This document shows positions 8,871-16,542 of a DNA stretch of 27,368 nucleotides, piece by piece. Under the pieces are notes generated by a model. It saw only the letters and a program-made list of their open reading frames with translations, ran no database searches and was not told the DNA's origin. How positions within the stretch are numbered: position 1 is the first letter of the stretch; the number at the start of each line of letters is the position of its first letter. Position numbers and translations under genes: made by a program. This stretch comes from Ignavibacteria bacterium (GTDB taxonomy: Bacteria > Bacteroidota > Ignavibacteria > Tepidaquicellales > Tepidaquicellaceae), in NCBI GenBank assembly GCA_016710985.1, contig JADJTX010000043.1:1-27368 (forward strand). The letters run 5' to 3'.

Positions 8871-11099
8871 CTATTTTATCAGCAGCATCTTTTTTGTCTG
8901 TATAAAATCCTGTGATTCCATTTTATAATAATAAACTCCGCTGGAATAATTAGAACCGCTGAATGTAACCTCATAACTTCCGGGCTGTAAATTTTCATTG
9001 ACCAGTATATCCGCTTCCCTGCCTGTGTTATCATAAACGGTAATTTTTACATTCTGTAATTTAGCTATATCAAATTTAATCTTTGTAACCGGATTAAACG
9101 GATTAGGATAATTGTTATGAAGATCAAATTTTTCGGGAACTGAAGATGAAATGACACTAATACCAACATTTGTCCTTATTAAGGTAACGAGGAAAGTGTT
9201 GTTAGTTGCAGCTGAATCAAAACCGTTAAAAGCCCATGCTCTCCAGGAACACCTTACCGAATCTCCGGTTGTGCCTATCGCCTGAGCCAGTGAATCGAGA
9301 AAACTTTTTCTGAGACTGATCACTGTGTCAGCGCCGTTGTTATCGCTATCATAAGTAAAATCTACTCCTCCGGCACCAATCTTTCTTATTTTAAATTTAT
9401 ACTTCAGTGAAGGATGGGTTCCTGTTCTGGTCCAGTCAAACTTTTGTATCTCTCCGTTGACTGATGATGTAATAATTCTTGTCTGAGTCGGAGGTGAGTT
9501 TAGGTTAAAAGGTAAATATGCCAGAATAATATTGAATGCAGCATCACTCGTATCGCCGACAGACGGATTACCCGAATCCAAAACTCTGACCTTTGCCTGA
9601 TTCGTATATCCTGTGTAAGGTATGTTCCAGTCATACTGTCTCTGCTGGGCAGGAACATTACTTACAATGTTAACCCAGGAGGTCCCGTTATTTGTTGTAT
9701 ATTCAATATTTACATTTCCTGTTAATGAACTTCCCCAGTAAATCTTTGATGTTGTTAATGTTCTGAAGATCTCTCCTCCGTTTGGAAATGCAGTGTACAC
9801 CGGCTGGTTTGATACAGTAAGACACGGAGCATTTTCTGCAAAACTTCTAATGAGTGCTCCGGGCTGAGGTCCGAAATCCATTACAACAGAGCCACCGGCT
9901 GAAATGTCACAGTAACTCATAATTGTACCGACTGTCCCGTAAAGCGGTCCGTTATAACAACCGCCCTCGACATCAGAACATGTATCAATTGGTCCGCCTA
10001 CCCAGCTGCAATTATGAGTATGCGGTGAGCCGAAATTATGTCCGATCTCGTGAGCCACTGTCTCGGTATCGTATGAATAACTTGGAAGTTGATTTATTAC
10101 ACCTCTCAAAGTTGCGCTCAAACCATAACCAAAACCTGTATTACATAATACATTCAGATATGCAATGCCTGCAACATTTATATTATTTCTTCTGCTAATC
10201 AAGTGTGCAATTGTTCTGTCAACCCCTCCCTGATTTGCTACCCATTCGCTGCGAAACTGATTTAACATCTGCGAGCCGTCTTCTGAAGTATATGGATCCG
10301 GTGTTGTCCATACCCGCAGATAGCTTATTTCAAGTTTTACATTTTCATCTTTCACATATACAGCTGAAACGCAGGACATGATCGCTAAAGCAAAAGCCGA
10401 GGCATTGGGTACGGAGTTTCCGTAAATGGTATAGGTAAAGAAATCAACGTCTATTGCAACTTTAGCAATCAAGAGACTAGAGGTCATGCGGTCAAAAGGT
10501 TTCCCGTCAATTTCCCGTATCTTTTTTAATATATCATCGGGTACTTCATCATTAGTGCCGCATTTAAAATCCCGGCCGGATTTTACCTTGCTGATATTGT
10601 AAATAATATGATCCTGTGTTTCCTTGCCTTCTGAATCTTTTAATGCTCCGATCACAAACTTTTCATTACCGGATTCAATCAGTCCCGTAATTTTCCCTTC
10701 ATAAAATGTAATGGAAACAAACGAGTTATCTTTACCTGAGATCTTCCCTTTATAGGATAAGATTATATTTCTCAGATCTAACTCTTTTTCTCCGTATGAA
10801 GATTTTTCTATAAATTTTGCATCCGGTGACAGTATTTCAAATCTCTCAAGATCAGCATTAATATTTTCATTTGCTGAGATCGGGATCGACAAAGTAAAAT
10901 CATGTCTTTTCTGTTCAAAGATAGACCGGTACAATTCTTCGTTGAGATTAAATATTACAGCATCGTCAACCTGTTTTTGGTATTCTTCCGACTTGCTGAA
11001 TGTTTTCGATTCATTTACACTGAACAATTTCATGCTGTTATCCTGTGAATAACCTGTATTTATTATCAGGATAATAAAAATAGAAAATATTTTTTTCAT
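8871..11099 (-). CDS. Secreted reprolysin-like (metzincin) zinc metalloprotease with T9SS sorting domain
   Basis: 742 residues, intact. A signal peptide (MKKIFSIFIILIINTGYSQ) leads into a long prodomain (about 20-200). Cys180 in FKCG could act as a cysteine switch. The catalytic domain (about 205-430) carries the zinc site HEIGHNFGSPH with His350, Glu351, His354 and His360, and the Met-turn TIMSY with Met394, which defines a metzincin of the M12B reprolysin-like type. Paired cysteines around 364-397 suggest disulfides. An Ig-like Kre9/KNH-type module covers about 437-525. The C-terminal T9SS type A domain (about 655-742) includes NYPNPFNP (663-670) and ends in TKKMLLIK. It is therefore exported to the periplasm by Sec, moved across the outer membrane by T9SS, and the C-terminus probably removed. 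Substrate unknown. A hairpin terminator lies on either side, so it is likely monocistronic. Confidence 0.92.
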   Translation of the reverse strand: MKKIFSIFIILIINTGYSQDNSMKLFSVNESKTFSKSEEYQKQVDDAVIFNLNEELYRSIFEQKRHDFTLSIPISANENINADLERFEILSPDAKFIEKSSYGEKELDLRNIILSYKGKISGKDNSFVSITFYEGKITGLIESGNEKFVIGALKDSEGKETQDHIIYNISKVKSGRDFKCGTNDEVPDDILKKIREIDGKPFDRMTSSLLIAKVAIDVDFFTYTIYGNSVPNASAFALAIMSCVSAVYVKDENVKLEISYLRVWTTPDPYTSEDGSQMLNQFRSEWVANQGGVDRTIAHLISRRNNINVAGIAYLNVLCNTGFGYGLSATLRGVINQLPSYSYDTETVAHEIGHNFGSPHTHNCSWVGGPIDTCSDVEGGCYNGPLYGTVGTIMSYCDISAGGSVVMDFGPQPGALIRSFAENAPCLTVSNQPVYTAFPNGGEIFRTLTTSKIYWGSSLTGNVNIEYTTNNGTSWVNIVSNVPAQQRQYDWNIPYTGYTNQAKVRVLDSGNPSVGDTSDAAFNIILAYLPFNLNSPPTQTRIITSSVNGEIQKFDWTRTGTHPSLKYKFKIRKIGAGGVDFTYDSDNNGADTVISLRKSFLDSLAQAIGTTGDSVRCSWRAWAFNGFDSAATNNTFLVTLIRTNVGISVISSSVPEKFDLHNNYPNPFNPVTKIKFDIAKLQNVKITVYDNTGREADILVNENLQPGSYEVTFSGSNYSSGVYYYKMESQDFIQTKKMLLIK

Positions 11100-11126
11100 G
11101 AGGCTAATATTTGGTTTATATAAAAA

Positions 11127-11158
11127 GAAAGTAGGAATTATGATTAATCCCTACTTCC
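11127..11158 (-). terminator. Terminator after the DUF1573 operon
   Basis: AAAGTAGGAATTA (11128-11140) pairs with TAATCCCTACTTC (11145-11157) over a 4-nt loop. On the minus strand it is followed by TTTCTTTTTATA. It lies between the operon end (11184) and the metalloprotease start (11099). Confidence 0.65.
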
Positions 11159-11183
11159 TTTGAAATTTTTTTAATTTTTACTT

Positions 11184-11630
11184 TTACTGCATTTTCTCAT
11201 CGATATTACAGGTGAATTTCAGATTTGCCTGCGGCATATCAGGATCATTTGTAAAAACAATGATATGTTTTTCCTGATGCCCGGTTCTTCCCTGTGTATT
11301 GAAGGTTACTTTTATTTCACCGCTTTCACCTTTTGCATATTCATTCTGACCGCCGGTTGTTGCTCCGGTGCATCCGCATGACGGCTGAACTTTTTCAATG
11401 ATCAACGGTGATTTCCCTTTGTTGGTAAACTTGAATGAATATTCAAGAACAGGTCCCTGACCAACTGTTCCAAAATCGTGAAACTCTTCTTCAAACAATA
11501 TCTTTGAAGCGCTAACGGAAGCGGAAAGCTTTGAATTGTTCATTAGAAAAAACATTACAGATGAAATGACCAGCAACCCTAATATCAGATAACCGGCTTT
11601 AGCTGCCTTTGACTGGATGAAATTACTCAT
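11184..11630 (-). CDS. DUF1573 envelope protein (last gene of rhodanese-MauE-DUF1573 operon)
   Basis: 148 residues: a single N-terminal membrane segment (about 12-30), then one DUF1573 immunoglobulin-like domain facing the periplasm. Family hallmarks are FHDFGTVGQG (50-59), FTNKGKSPLII (68-78), the conserved PSCGCT with Cys85 and Cys87, and a strand ending FTNDPDMPQ. DUF1573 function is not established. The conserved CGC pair suggests thiol chemistry or metal contact (inference). An AAGGAG SD about 8 nt before the ATG overlaps the end of the MauE-like gene, so translation is probably coupled. Gap to the upstream gene is 12 nt. Confidence 0.87.
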   Translation of the reverse strand: MSNFIQSKAAKAGYLILGLLVISSVMFFLMNNSKLSASVSASKILFEEEFHDFGTVGQGPVLEYSFKFTNKGKSPLIIEKVQPSCGCTGATTGGQNEYAKGESGEIKVTFNTQGRTGHQEKHIIVFTNDPDMPQANLKFTCNIDEKMQ

Positions 11631-11642
11631 TGTTGATTCTCC

Positions 11643-12086
11643 TTATTGATTATTTATAGTTATTATTTTTGATTTAATATAAATTATTACAGTTGCGGTT
11701 AAAAGAAGTATGTCTTCAATTATTCTCTGGAAAATATCACTTTTTTCTCCTGAACTTTCAAGTGAAAAACATGCACAATTTATATCCAGACCTCTTGCAT
11801 ATGCCTGAACCAGCGCAATGATGAAAATTATTAATAAAAAAATAATTATAAATGAGCTTCCTCTTTTATAAATGCCTGATATCAAGAAAATACCTGCTAT
11901 GAATTCAACATAAGGAAGAACTATTGCGAAAACATTTATGAATACTGAGGGAAGAAACTTATAATTATATATTGCCTTCGAAAACTCTTCCTGATTCATC
12001 AGCTTGTCCAGTGATGCAAAAATGAAAAACCCGCCAACGATCAGTCTTAATATTATGAGGAAATACTTATTGGATAATAACTTCAT
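11643..12086 (-). CDS. MauE/DoxX-family membrane protein
   Basis: 147 residues with four predicted membrane helices (about 8-26, 46-71, 77-98 and 121-138), the DoxX/MauE fold. A CxC pair, Cys104 and Cys106 in INCACF, lies in the loop after helix 3, a pattern of the MauE subgroup involved in disulfide or quinone redox work. It is the middle gene of a three-gene minus-strand unit, 9 nt after the rhodanese gene and 12 nt before the DUF1573 gene. The association suggests envelope thiol or sulfur handling (inference); no substrate can be named. Confidence 0.8.
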   Translation of the reverse strand: MKLLSNKYFLIILRLIVGGFFIFASLDKLMNQEEFSKAIYNYKFLPSVFINVFAIVLPYVEFIAGIFLISGIYKRGSSFIIIFLLIIFIIALVQAYARGLDINCACFSLESSGEKSDIFQRIIEDILLLTATVIIYIKSKIITINNQ

Positions 12087-12095
12087 TTTGTAATT

Positions 12096-12626
12096 TTATT
12101 TTTCTACAGGATAACCGAGTTTGTTCCATTCCTTATAACCGCCGAGGTAAATCTTCATATCATTATATCCAACTTTTGCGATTTCGTAAGCATTGTCTAT
12201 GCTGATCTCGCAGGAATCACTTCCGCAATATGATACTAATATTTCATCTTTGCTGAAATTCTTTAACATTTCAAGCTTCTCCTCATTTGACTTATCTTTA
12301 AAAACTATATATGGAATATTGAATGCTCCTTTTATATGTCCAGTCTGAAATTCTTCAGAAGTTCTTCCGTCTATGAATTTAATATTTTCATCATAAAGGT
12401 GTTTCGCGGCTTCAACAGGTATGTTTACCGGTTGATAAAATCCGGCTTTATTTAATTTTCCTCTCTTATTTTTAAAATCAATTTCATTTGCTTTGGAGCT
12501 GTCAATGACAAACCTCTCGCTGTCATCTCTAATTAATGGAATTCCTTTAGAACTTATTGCATTTGCAGCGAATCCGAGGACTGTACTTAAAATTAAAATA
12601 ATAAATGCTTCTTTGAATGTTTTCAT
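12096..12626 (-). CDS. Exported rhodanese-like sulfurtransferase domain protein
   Basis: 176 residues. An N-terminal hydrophobic stretch (about 7-23) is a signal peptide or anchor, so the domain is periplasmic. The single rhodanese domain (about 65-175) has FIDGRTSEEFQTGHIKGA (84-101) and an active-site loop YCGSDSC with nucleophile Cys134 plus a second Cys139. It then ends YLGGYKEWNKLGYPV. A rhodanese loop of six residues after Cys with a second cysteine could form an internal disulfide. It is the first gene of the operon with the MauE-like and DUF1573 proteins. Likely role: carrying persulfide sulfur or an oxidised thiol in the envelope (inference). Confidence 0.86.
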   Translation of the reverse strand: MKTFKEAFIILILSTVLGFAANAISSKGIPLIRDDSERFVIDSSKANEIDFKNKRGKLNKAGFYQPVNIPVEAAKHLYDENIKFIDGRTSEEFQTGHIKGAFNIPYIVFKDKSNEEKLEMLKNFSKDEILVSYCGSDSCEISIDNAYEIAKVGYNDMKIYLGGYKEWNKLGYPVEK

Positions 12627-12713
12627 AAAAAATTATTAATTACTTTTACACATATAGATTTCTCAAACTCTTTGGGGATTAATATTTCTTGTGTTCAAAT
12701 TAACTTTTAAAAC

Positions 12714-12965
12714 TTATCTGTAAGCATCTTTTCGGTGAAGAACATTATAGACATATACTACTTTTTTCTTATCATCTATTTCATATAATATTCTGTAGTT
12801 TCCTAATCTTAAACGATAAGCATTTTCACCTTTGAGCTTAATTGAACCATAAGGACGTGGTTCATCTTCAAGGGATTTAATCTTGTCAAAAATTCTTCTG
12901 ACAATTTGATATTCAATTTTATCAAGATCTTTTTTTGAATTTTGATCAAGCTTTATTTTATACAC
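12714..12965 (-). CDS. RelE/ParE-family toxin
   Basis: 83 residues of RelE/ParE fold: an N-terminal helical part (KKDLDKIEYQIVRRIFDKI), then a beta sheet with PYGSIKLKGENAYRLRLGNYRILYEI-like order (positive residues on LRLGNYRILY), ending VYNVLHRKDAYR. This is typical of toxins that cut mRNA on the ribosome (RelE) or inhibit gyrase (ParE); the basic sheet and HRKD end favour the RelE-like type, not proven. It overlaps the upstream antitoxin by 8 nt, as usual for such pairs. Confidence 0.87.
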   Translation of the reverse strand: MYKIKLDQNSKKDLDKIEYQIVRRIFDKIKSLEDEPRPYGSIKLKGENAYRLRLGNYRILYEIDDKKKVVYVYNVLHRKDAYR

Positions 12966-13200
12966 TTACCTTTTTCTTCTTTAATTTTTTCCTGTTCATT
13001 TGCTGACTCAACTGTTCTTTTTTTACTCTATAGCCAATATATTCGTCCAGGTCGATAAAACCTTTTGATTCTTTTTTTGTCTTTTCAAGCAGTACACTAT
13101 CTTCAAGAACTTCTATTATGTCTTTGAAATAATCATTTCTTTTTAACTCATTCCAGGTTGTAAGTGGAATAACTATTTCTTTTTTTCTTATTTGTATCAT
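12958..13200 (-). CDS. Probable antitoxin partner of the RelE/ParE toxin
   Basis: 80 residues, upstream of and overlapping the toxin by 8 nt. It begins MIQIRKKEIVIPLTTWNEL, a beta strand and helix as in DNA-binding antitoxin N-termini. A middle helix is rich in Glu/Lys, and the C-terminus is very basic and Lys-rich (MNRKKLKKKKVSV). I do not recognise the exact family; the call rests on size, order and overlap. It would neutralise the toxin and repress the operon. Confidence 0.7.
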   Translation of the reverse strand: MIQIRKKEIVIPLTTWNELKRNDYFKDIIEVLEDSVLLEKTKKESKGFIDLDEYIGYRVKKEQLSQQMNRKKLKKKKVSV

Positions 13201-13241
13201 AATTATAAAATTGATAAATGTAAAATTGCTTACATATATTC

Positions 13242-14288
13242 TTATTCAAACAAACTGTTTTCAATCTTCGACTTCTTTTTTCCAATTATTCCAAGATGTT
13301 TGTAAGCAAGGTTAGTTGCTTCCCTCCCTTTTGGCGTGCGTTTTATGAAACCCTCGATCATCAGAAAAGGTTCATAAACATCTTCAATTGTTCCGGGATC
13401 TTCTCCGATGGATGCAGCAATTGTTGAAAGCCCGACGGGTCCTCCGTTATATTTTAAAATAATTGTCTCGAGAATCTTCTTATCCATTTTGTCTAAACCG
13501 TATTCATCAACGTCCAATGAAGTCAAAGCGTAATCTGCAATTTCCTTTGTAATGTTGCCGTCACCTTTCACGATAGCAAAGTCACGGGTTCTTCTGAGGA
13601 GCCGGTTAGCTATCCTGGGTGTAGCACGGCTTCTCTTTGCAATTTCAAATGCACCGTCTTCGGAAATTTTAAGGTTCATTATCCTTGCCGAACGTTTTAC
13701 TATTTCGACGAGATGAGCCGTTACATAATAGTCGAGATGACAGTTAATACCGAACCTGTCGAGCATCGGTGATGAAAGCAGTCCCTGTCTTGTAGTCGCT
13801 CCTATTAATGTAAACTTCTCTAACTTTATCGGAATGCTTCTTGCCGCCGGTCCCTGATCTATCATAATGTCGAGTTTATATTCTTCCATCGCGGAATACA
13901 AAAACTCTTCAACTACTTTAGGAATTCTGTGTATCTCATCTATAAAAAGAATTTCACCTTCCCTTAGTTTAGTCAGCATTCCTGCCAGATCTCCGGGCTT
14001 TTCTATGATCGGTCCGGATGTAGTGACAATGTGCGTATTTAATTCGTATGCAATTATGTTTGCTAAAGTCGTCTTACCTAATCCCGGCGGTCCTGTGAAT
14101 AAAATATGATCGAGTGATTCATTCAGCTTCTTTGAACTTTCAATAAATACCTTAAGATTTTCTTTCACTTTATCCTGACCAATGAAGTCACTGAATCTTT
14201 TCGGACGGATTAATGAAGTAAAGTCGCTTTCAGTTACTGAATCCTCTTCCATTACATCCGGACTTATAATGTTTACTTTACTTTTCAT
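13242..14288 (-). CDS. ruvB: RuvB, Holliday junction branch-migration helicase
   Basis: 348 residues, intact and of normal length. The AAA+ motor drives branch migration with RuvA during recombination repair. Visible motifs: IRPKRFSDFIGQ (27-38), Walker A GPPGLGKT (66-73), Walker B LFIDEIH (114-120), sensor-1 GATTR (163-167) and the arginine finger in MLDRFG (Arg178). The C-terminal winged-helix DNA-binding domain contains GGPVGLSTIAASIGED and FIKRTPKGREAT. No ruvA or ruvC neighbours. It is transcribed away from the heptamer repeat locus that fills its upstream region. Confidence 0.97.
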   Translation of the reverse strand: MKSKVNIISPDVMEEDSVTESDFTSLIRPKRFSDFIGQDKVKENLKVFIESSKKLNESLDHILFTGPPGLGKTTLANIIAYELNTHIVTTSGPIIEKPGDLAGMLTKLREGEILFIDEIHRIPKVVEEFLYSAMEEYKLDIMIDQGPAARSIPIKLEKFTLIGATTRQGLLSSPMLDRFGINCHLDYYVTAHLVEIVKRSARIMNLKISEDGAFEIAKRSRATPRIANRLLRRTRDFAIVKGDGNITKEIADYALTSLDVDEYGLDKMDKKILETIILKYNGGPVGLSTIAASIGEDPGTIEDVYEPFLMIEGFIKRTPKGREATNLAYKHLGIIGKKKSKIENSLFE

Positions 14289-14323
14289 TTTTGTAAAAAT
14301 AATGTTAATTTACTCTAAATTAA

Positions 14324-14382
14324 AGTAGTAAAGTAGTAAGTATTTAGTGGGTAGTGGGTATTGGGTATTGGGTACTGGGTAC
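14324..14382. repeat. Heptamer repeat, GTAYTGG arm (inverted partner of 14482-14656)
   Basis: Perfect 7-bp steps GTAGTGG, GTATTGG, GTATTGG, GTACTGG, GTAC occupy 14351-14382, preceded by looser AGTAGTA-like units from 14324. On the other strand the unit is AATACCC, the same consensus as the AATACTC array 100 nt to the right but in opposite orientation. It lies in the ruvB upstream region. Confidence 0.85.
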
Positions 14383-14481
14383 ATTGAATAATTGTTTTCT
14401 GCAAATTGACATTTTTCTAAAATTACTAAATTACAAGATTCAAAATCCAGTACTACCGTTAAATAATTTTAAGTAAAATTT

Positions 14482-14656
14482 AATACACAATACTCAAAAC
14501 TCAATACTTAATACTCAATACTCAATACTCAATACACAATACTCAATACTCAATACTTAATACACAATACTCAATACACAATACTTAATACACAATACTC
14601 AATACACAATACACAATACTCAATACTCAATACTCAATACTTAATACTAAATAAAA
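14482..14656. repeat. 25-unit in-register heptamer array AATACNN, ending at a start codon
   Basis: From 14482 the sequence divides without slippage into 25 units of 7 bp, and the next base is the A of the ATG at 14657. Bases 1-5 are AATAC in 23 units; bases 6-7 are TC, AC or TT. Units 3 (AAAACTC) and 24-25 (AATACTA, AATAAAA) depart slightly. It fills the leader and probable promoter of the 14657 gene. Together with 14324-14382 it explains most of the 368-nt gap after ruvB. Confidence 0.95.
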
Positions 14657-15094
14657 ATGTCCAAAGACTCTCTACTGGTTAAACAGGTTACCTTTATAAT
14701 TGTCGTCAGAAGAATAAAACTTCTCGGAATCGCAATCACAGTCGGACTCGTCGCTATCTACGGAATGGGACTTATCGTTGCCAATAATAATGTGAAAGAA
14801 AATTTTGAGATGGTGAATCTTATGACATTAGCCATTCTTATAATGACTGTTCCACTGTCCATACTGATCCGGAATTTACTATTGAAGAAAGTTAACATGT
14901 CAAATTTCCAGACAACCTACTTCAACGCTCACATAATTCCTTTTGCTGTGATGGATTTTGCTGCATTGTTCTGCATTACTACAAATCTCTTTGTGAATGG
15001 AATTATTCTCTATGCATCAATTGGTGTTGTAATTTCTGTTGCAGGCATGATACTGAATTTTCCGAAAGAAGAATATTTTGAAAAATTAAAATAA
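14657..15094 (+). CDS. Small four-helix membrane protein of unknown function
   Basis: 145 residues. After a short basic N-terminus come four likely membrane helices (about 20-42, 52-72, 92-112 and 116-133), with a KEEYFEKLK soluble tail. I recognise no family. The ATG directly follows the last unit of the heptamer array, so there is no SD and the whole 5' leader is repeat sequence. A change of array length would alter the leader or promoter spacing, which is a possible on/off control (inference). Confidence 0.7.
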   Translation: MSKDSLLVKQVTFIIVVRRIKLLGIAITVGLVAIYGMGLIVANNNVKENFEMVNLMTLAILIMTVPLSILIRNLLLKKVNMSNFQTTYFNAHIIPFAVMDFAALFCITTNLFVNGIILYASIGVVISVAGMILNFPKEEYFEKLK

Positions 15095-15115
15095 ACTTGA
15101 TTAGTCCGGAAAAGC

Positions 15116-15236
15116 TTTTTACCACTAAGGCACTAAGGGCACTAAGGAATTCATATAGAAACAATATTTAGTTGTTCAGTTTAGATAAAAGCAATAAAAA
15201 GATTTTCTTAGTGATCTTAGTGCCTTAGTGGTAAAA
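15116..15236. repeat. Inverted pair of CACTAAGG triplet arrays (between convergent genes)
   Basis: The left arm (15116-15149) has CACTAAGG at 15123, 15131 and 15140 after TTTTTACC. The right arm (15205-15236) is its near reverse complement (TTCTTAGTGATCTTAGTG, then CCTTAGTGGTAAAA). The loop is 55 nt. It sits between the stops of the 14657 gene and the Nudix gene, where it could end both transcripts. Confidence 0.9.
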
Positions 15237-15251
15237 TATTTAGGATTAAAG

Positions 15252-15800
15252 TTAATTTAACAAAAACAAATACCTCAGCAGCAAAACCAATGTAAACCCG
15301 TCCTTAATTGTCCCGTCCTTTATCATAGTTTTAATTTCATCCTTAGAAAACCATTTCGCTTCGAGAATTTCATTTGTATCTAATTCATTTGTAGTCTGCA
15401 CAACATTCTTTGCATAATAGCAGTGAAAGATCTGGCTGCTTGAACCAACAGACGGATAATAATTTCCAATGTGAATTATATCTTTTTTTTCTGCTACACA
15501 ACCCGCTTCTTCTTTTAATTCTTCCAGTACACAGTCAGCCGGATCCATGCCCGGAGGTATTGTTCCGGCAGGTACTTCCCAGCTTTCAAAATCATTTATG
15601 TACCTGTAGTTTTTCACAAGTATGATTTTTCCTTCATTATTTTCTCCGACAACTCCTGTTCCGTGTCTCTGAAATTCTATCGCTTCAAATTCTATCATTG
15701 ACTTATCCGGCAATTCGACCTGATCAAGATTTATATGTATCCAATTCCCTTTGAAACCTTTTTTCGTACTTTTTACTTTCCAGAATTTCTCCTTAGCCAT
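15252..15800 (-). CDS. Nudix hydrolase (ADP-ribose pyrophosphatase-like)
   Basis: Cytoplasmic Nudix enzyme expected to split nucleoside diphosphate derivatives such as ADP-ribose. The Nudix box reads GTIPPGMDPADCVL then EELKEEAGC. The core EExxEE residues are present, but the usual Glu at position 7 is Met and the usual Arg of REUxEE is Glu. The preceding SWEVPAGT and the RYLFLL end fit NudF-like proteins. I start at the ATG at 15800 (MAKEKFWKVK). The frame is open to 15836, but those 12 extra residues are translated from the inverted repeat at 15824-15893. The stop is 16 nt from the CACTAAGG element. Confidence 0.85.
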   Translation of the reverse strand: MAKEKFWKVKSTKKGFKGNWIHINLDQVELPDKSMIEFEAIEFQRHGTGVVGENNEGKIILVKNYRYINDFESWEVPAGTIPPGMDPADCVLEELKEEAGCVAEKKDIIHIGNYYPSVGSSSQIFHCYYAKNVVQTTNELDTNEILEAKWFSKDEIKTMIKDGTIKDGFTLVLLLRYLFLLN

Positions 15801-15823
15801 ATTTTTAAATTTGAAGATATGAA

Positions 15824-15893
15824 ACCACAAAGTCACGAAGGCACAAAGAAAATATTTTGAGAAAATGTCTTTGTGACTTCGTGACTTGGTGGT
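15824..15893. repeat. Inverted pair of CACRAAGK triplet arrays (Nudix leader)
   Basis: The left arm (15824-15849) is three exact 8-bp units after AC: CACAAAGT, CACGAAGG, CACAAAGA. The right arm (15868-15893) is their reverse complement at 24 of 26 positions. The loop is 18 nt. It lies 24 nt upstream of the Nudix start and 30 nt downstream of the DUF4920 stop. Confidence 0.92.
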
Positions 15894-15922
15894 GAAAATT
15901 TAATTATCTGATTGCTTATTAA

Positions 15923-16468
15923 TTAGTTAGAATCTGAAACCGGATTCAATATTTTTATTCCGATGGCATCTATCTCATAAACTTTCTGCGGTCCTACTAT
16001 GCTTTCATTCGCGACCGGGGTTTTTGATTCTTCATTGTAATGTCTTGCTTCTTCTTCTGATATTTCGGTAACTTTAAATGTACCTATGATAACAGCGTCC
16101 TGTCCGGCTATGTCTTTCGGCAGAACAAATTTGTGTGAGGTTGTAGCTCTCGTTGTTATTGCTCCGTCTGTCATTGTCATCCAGCATCCCATTGCCTGAC
16201 AAACGTCCGCAACTTTTCCTCTGACCATTATGACTTTGTTATTGTTATCGTCTGCATTCTTTAGTAAATCTCCGTAATCCATTACCGGCAAACTCACGTC
16301 ATAATCCTGCCCGTAAAGCATTCCGTCAGAAGTCTTTAACCCAACCGGCTCATTTGATTTCAGAGGTTTTTCGTGACTCATTGTGGGATCATCCTGTGAA
16401 AAAGCAACAGATGACATTAATACTAATGCTAATGAAAGCAGAGTAATTCTTTTCAGTAAGTTAAACAT
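15923..16468 (-). CDS. Exported DUF4920 protein
   Basis: 181 residues with a clear signal peptide (cut near VAFSQ, residue 25). The DUF4920 core (about 45-175) has VRGKVADVCQAMGCWM with Cys90 and Cys95, a KFVLPKD strand and an IIGTFKV strand. This resembles the OB-like fold of the family, whose role is unestablished; the paired cysteines may bind metal or form a disulfide (inference). Transcribed alone as far as can be seen. Confidence 0.85.
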   Translation of the reverse strand: MFNLLKRITLLSLALVLMSSVAFSQDDPTMSHEKPLKSNEPVGLKTSDGMLYGQDYDVSLPVMDYGDLLKNADDNNNKVIMVRGKVADVCQAMGCWMTMTDGAITTRATTSHKFVLPKDIAGQDAVIIGTFKVTEISEEEARHYNEESKTPVANESIVGPQKVYEIDAIGIKILNPVSDSN

Positions 16469-16542
16469 TTCAATATTCCTTTTTTAAATTTTTAATTGAG
16501 TAATGCAAATTTAATAAAACTGTTCGTGAATAAAAATCTATT

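Noticed and set aside
9923..10198. Plus-strand open frame of 91 residues inside the metalloprotease gene
   Set aside because: It lies opposite the zinc-site coding region, which is strongly conserved on the other strand; no family match.
14324..14656. Heptamer array as a replication origin
   Set aside because: No DnaA-box pattern (TTATCCACA-like) or dnaA/dnaN neighbour; the array is a repeated AATACNN only.
15801..15836. Upstream start of the Nudix gene at 15836
   Set aside because: The added 12 residues are translated from the inverted repeat; the ATG at 15800 gives a normal N-terminus.
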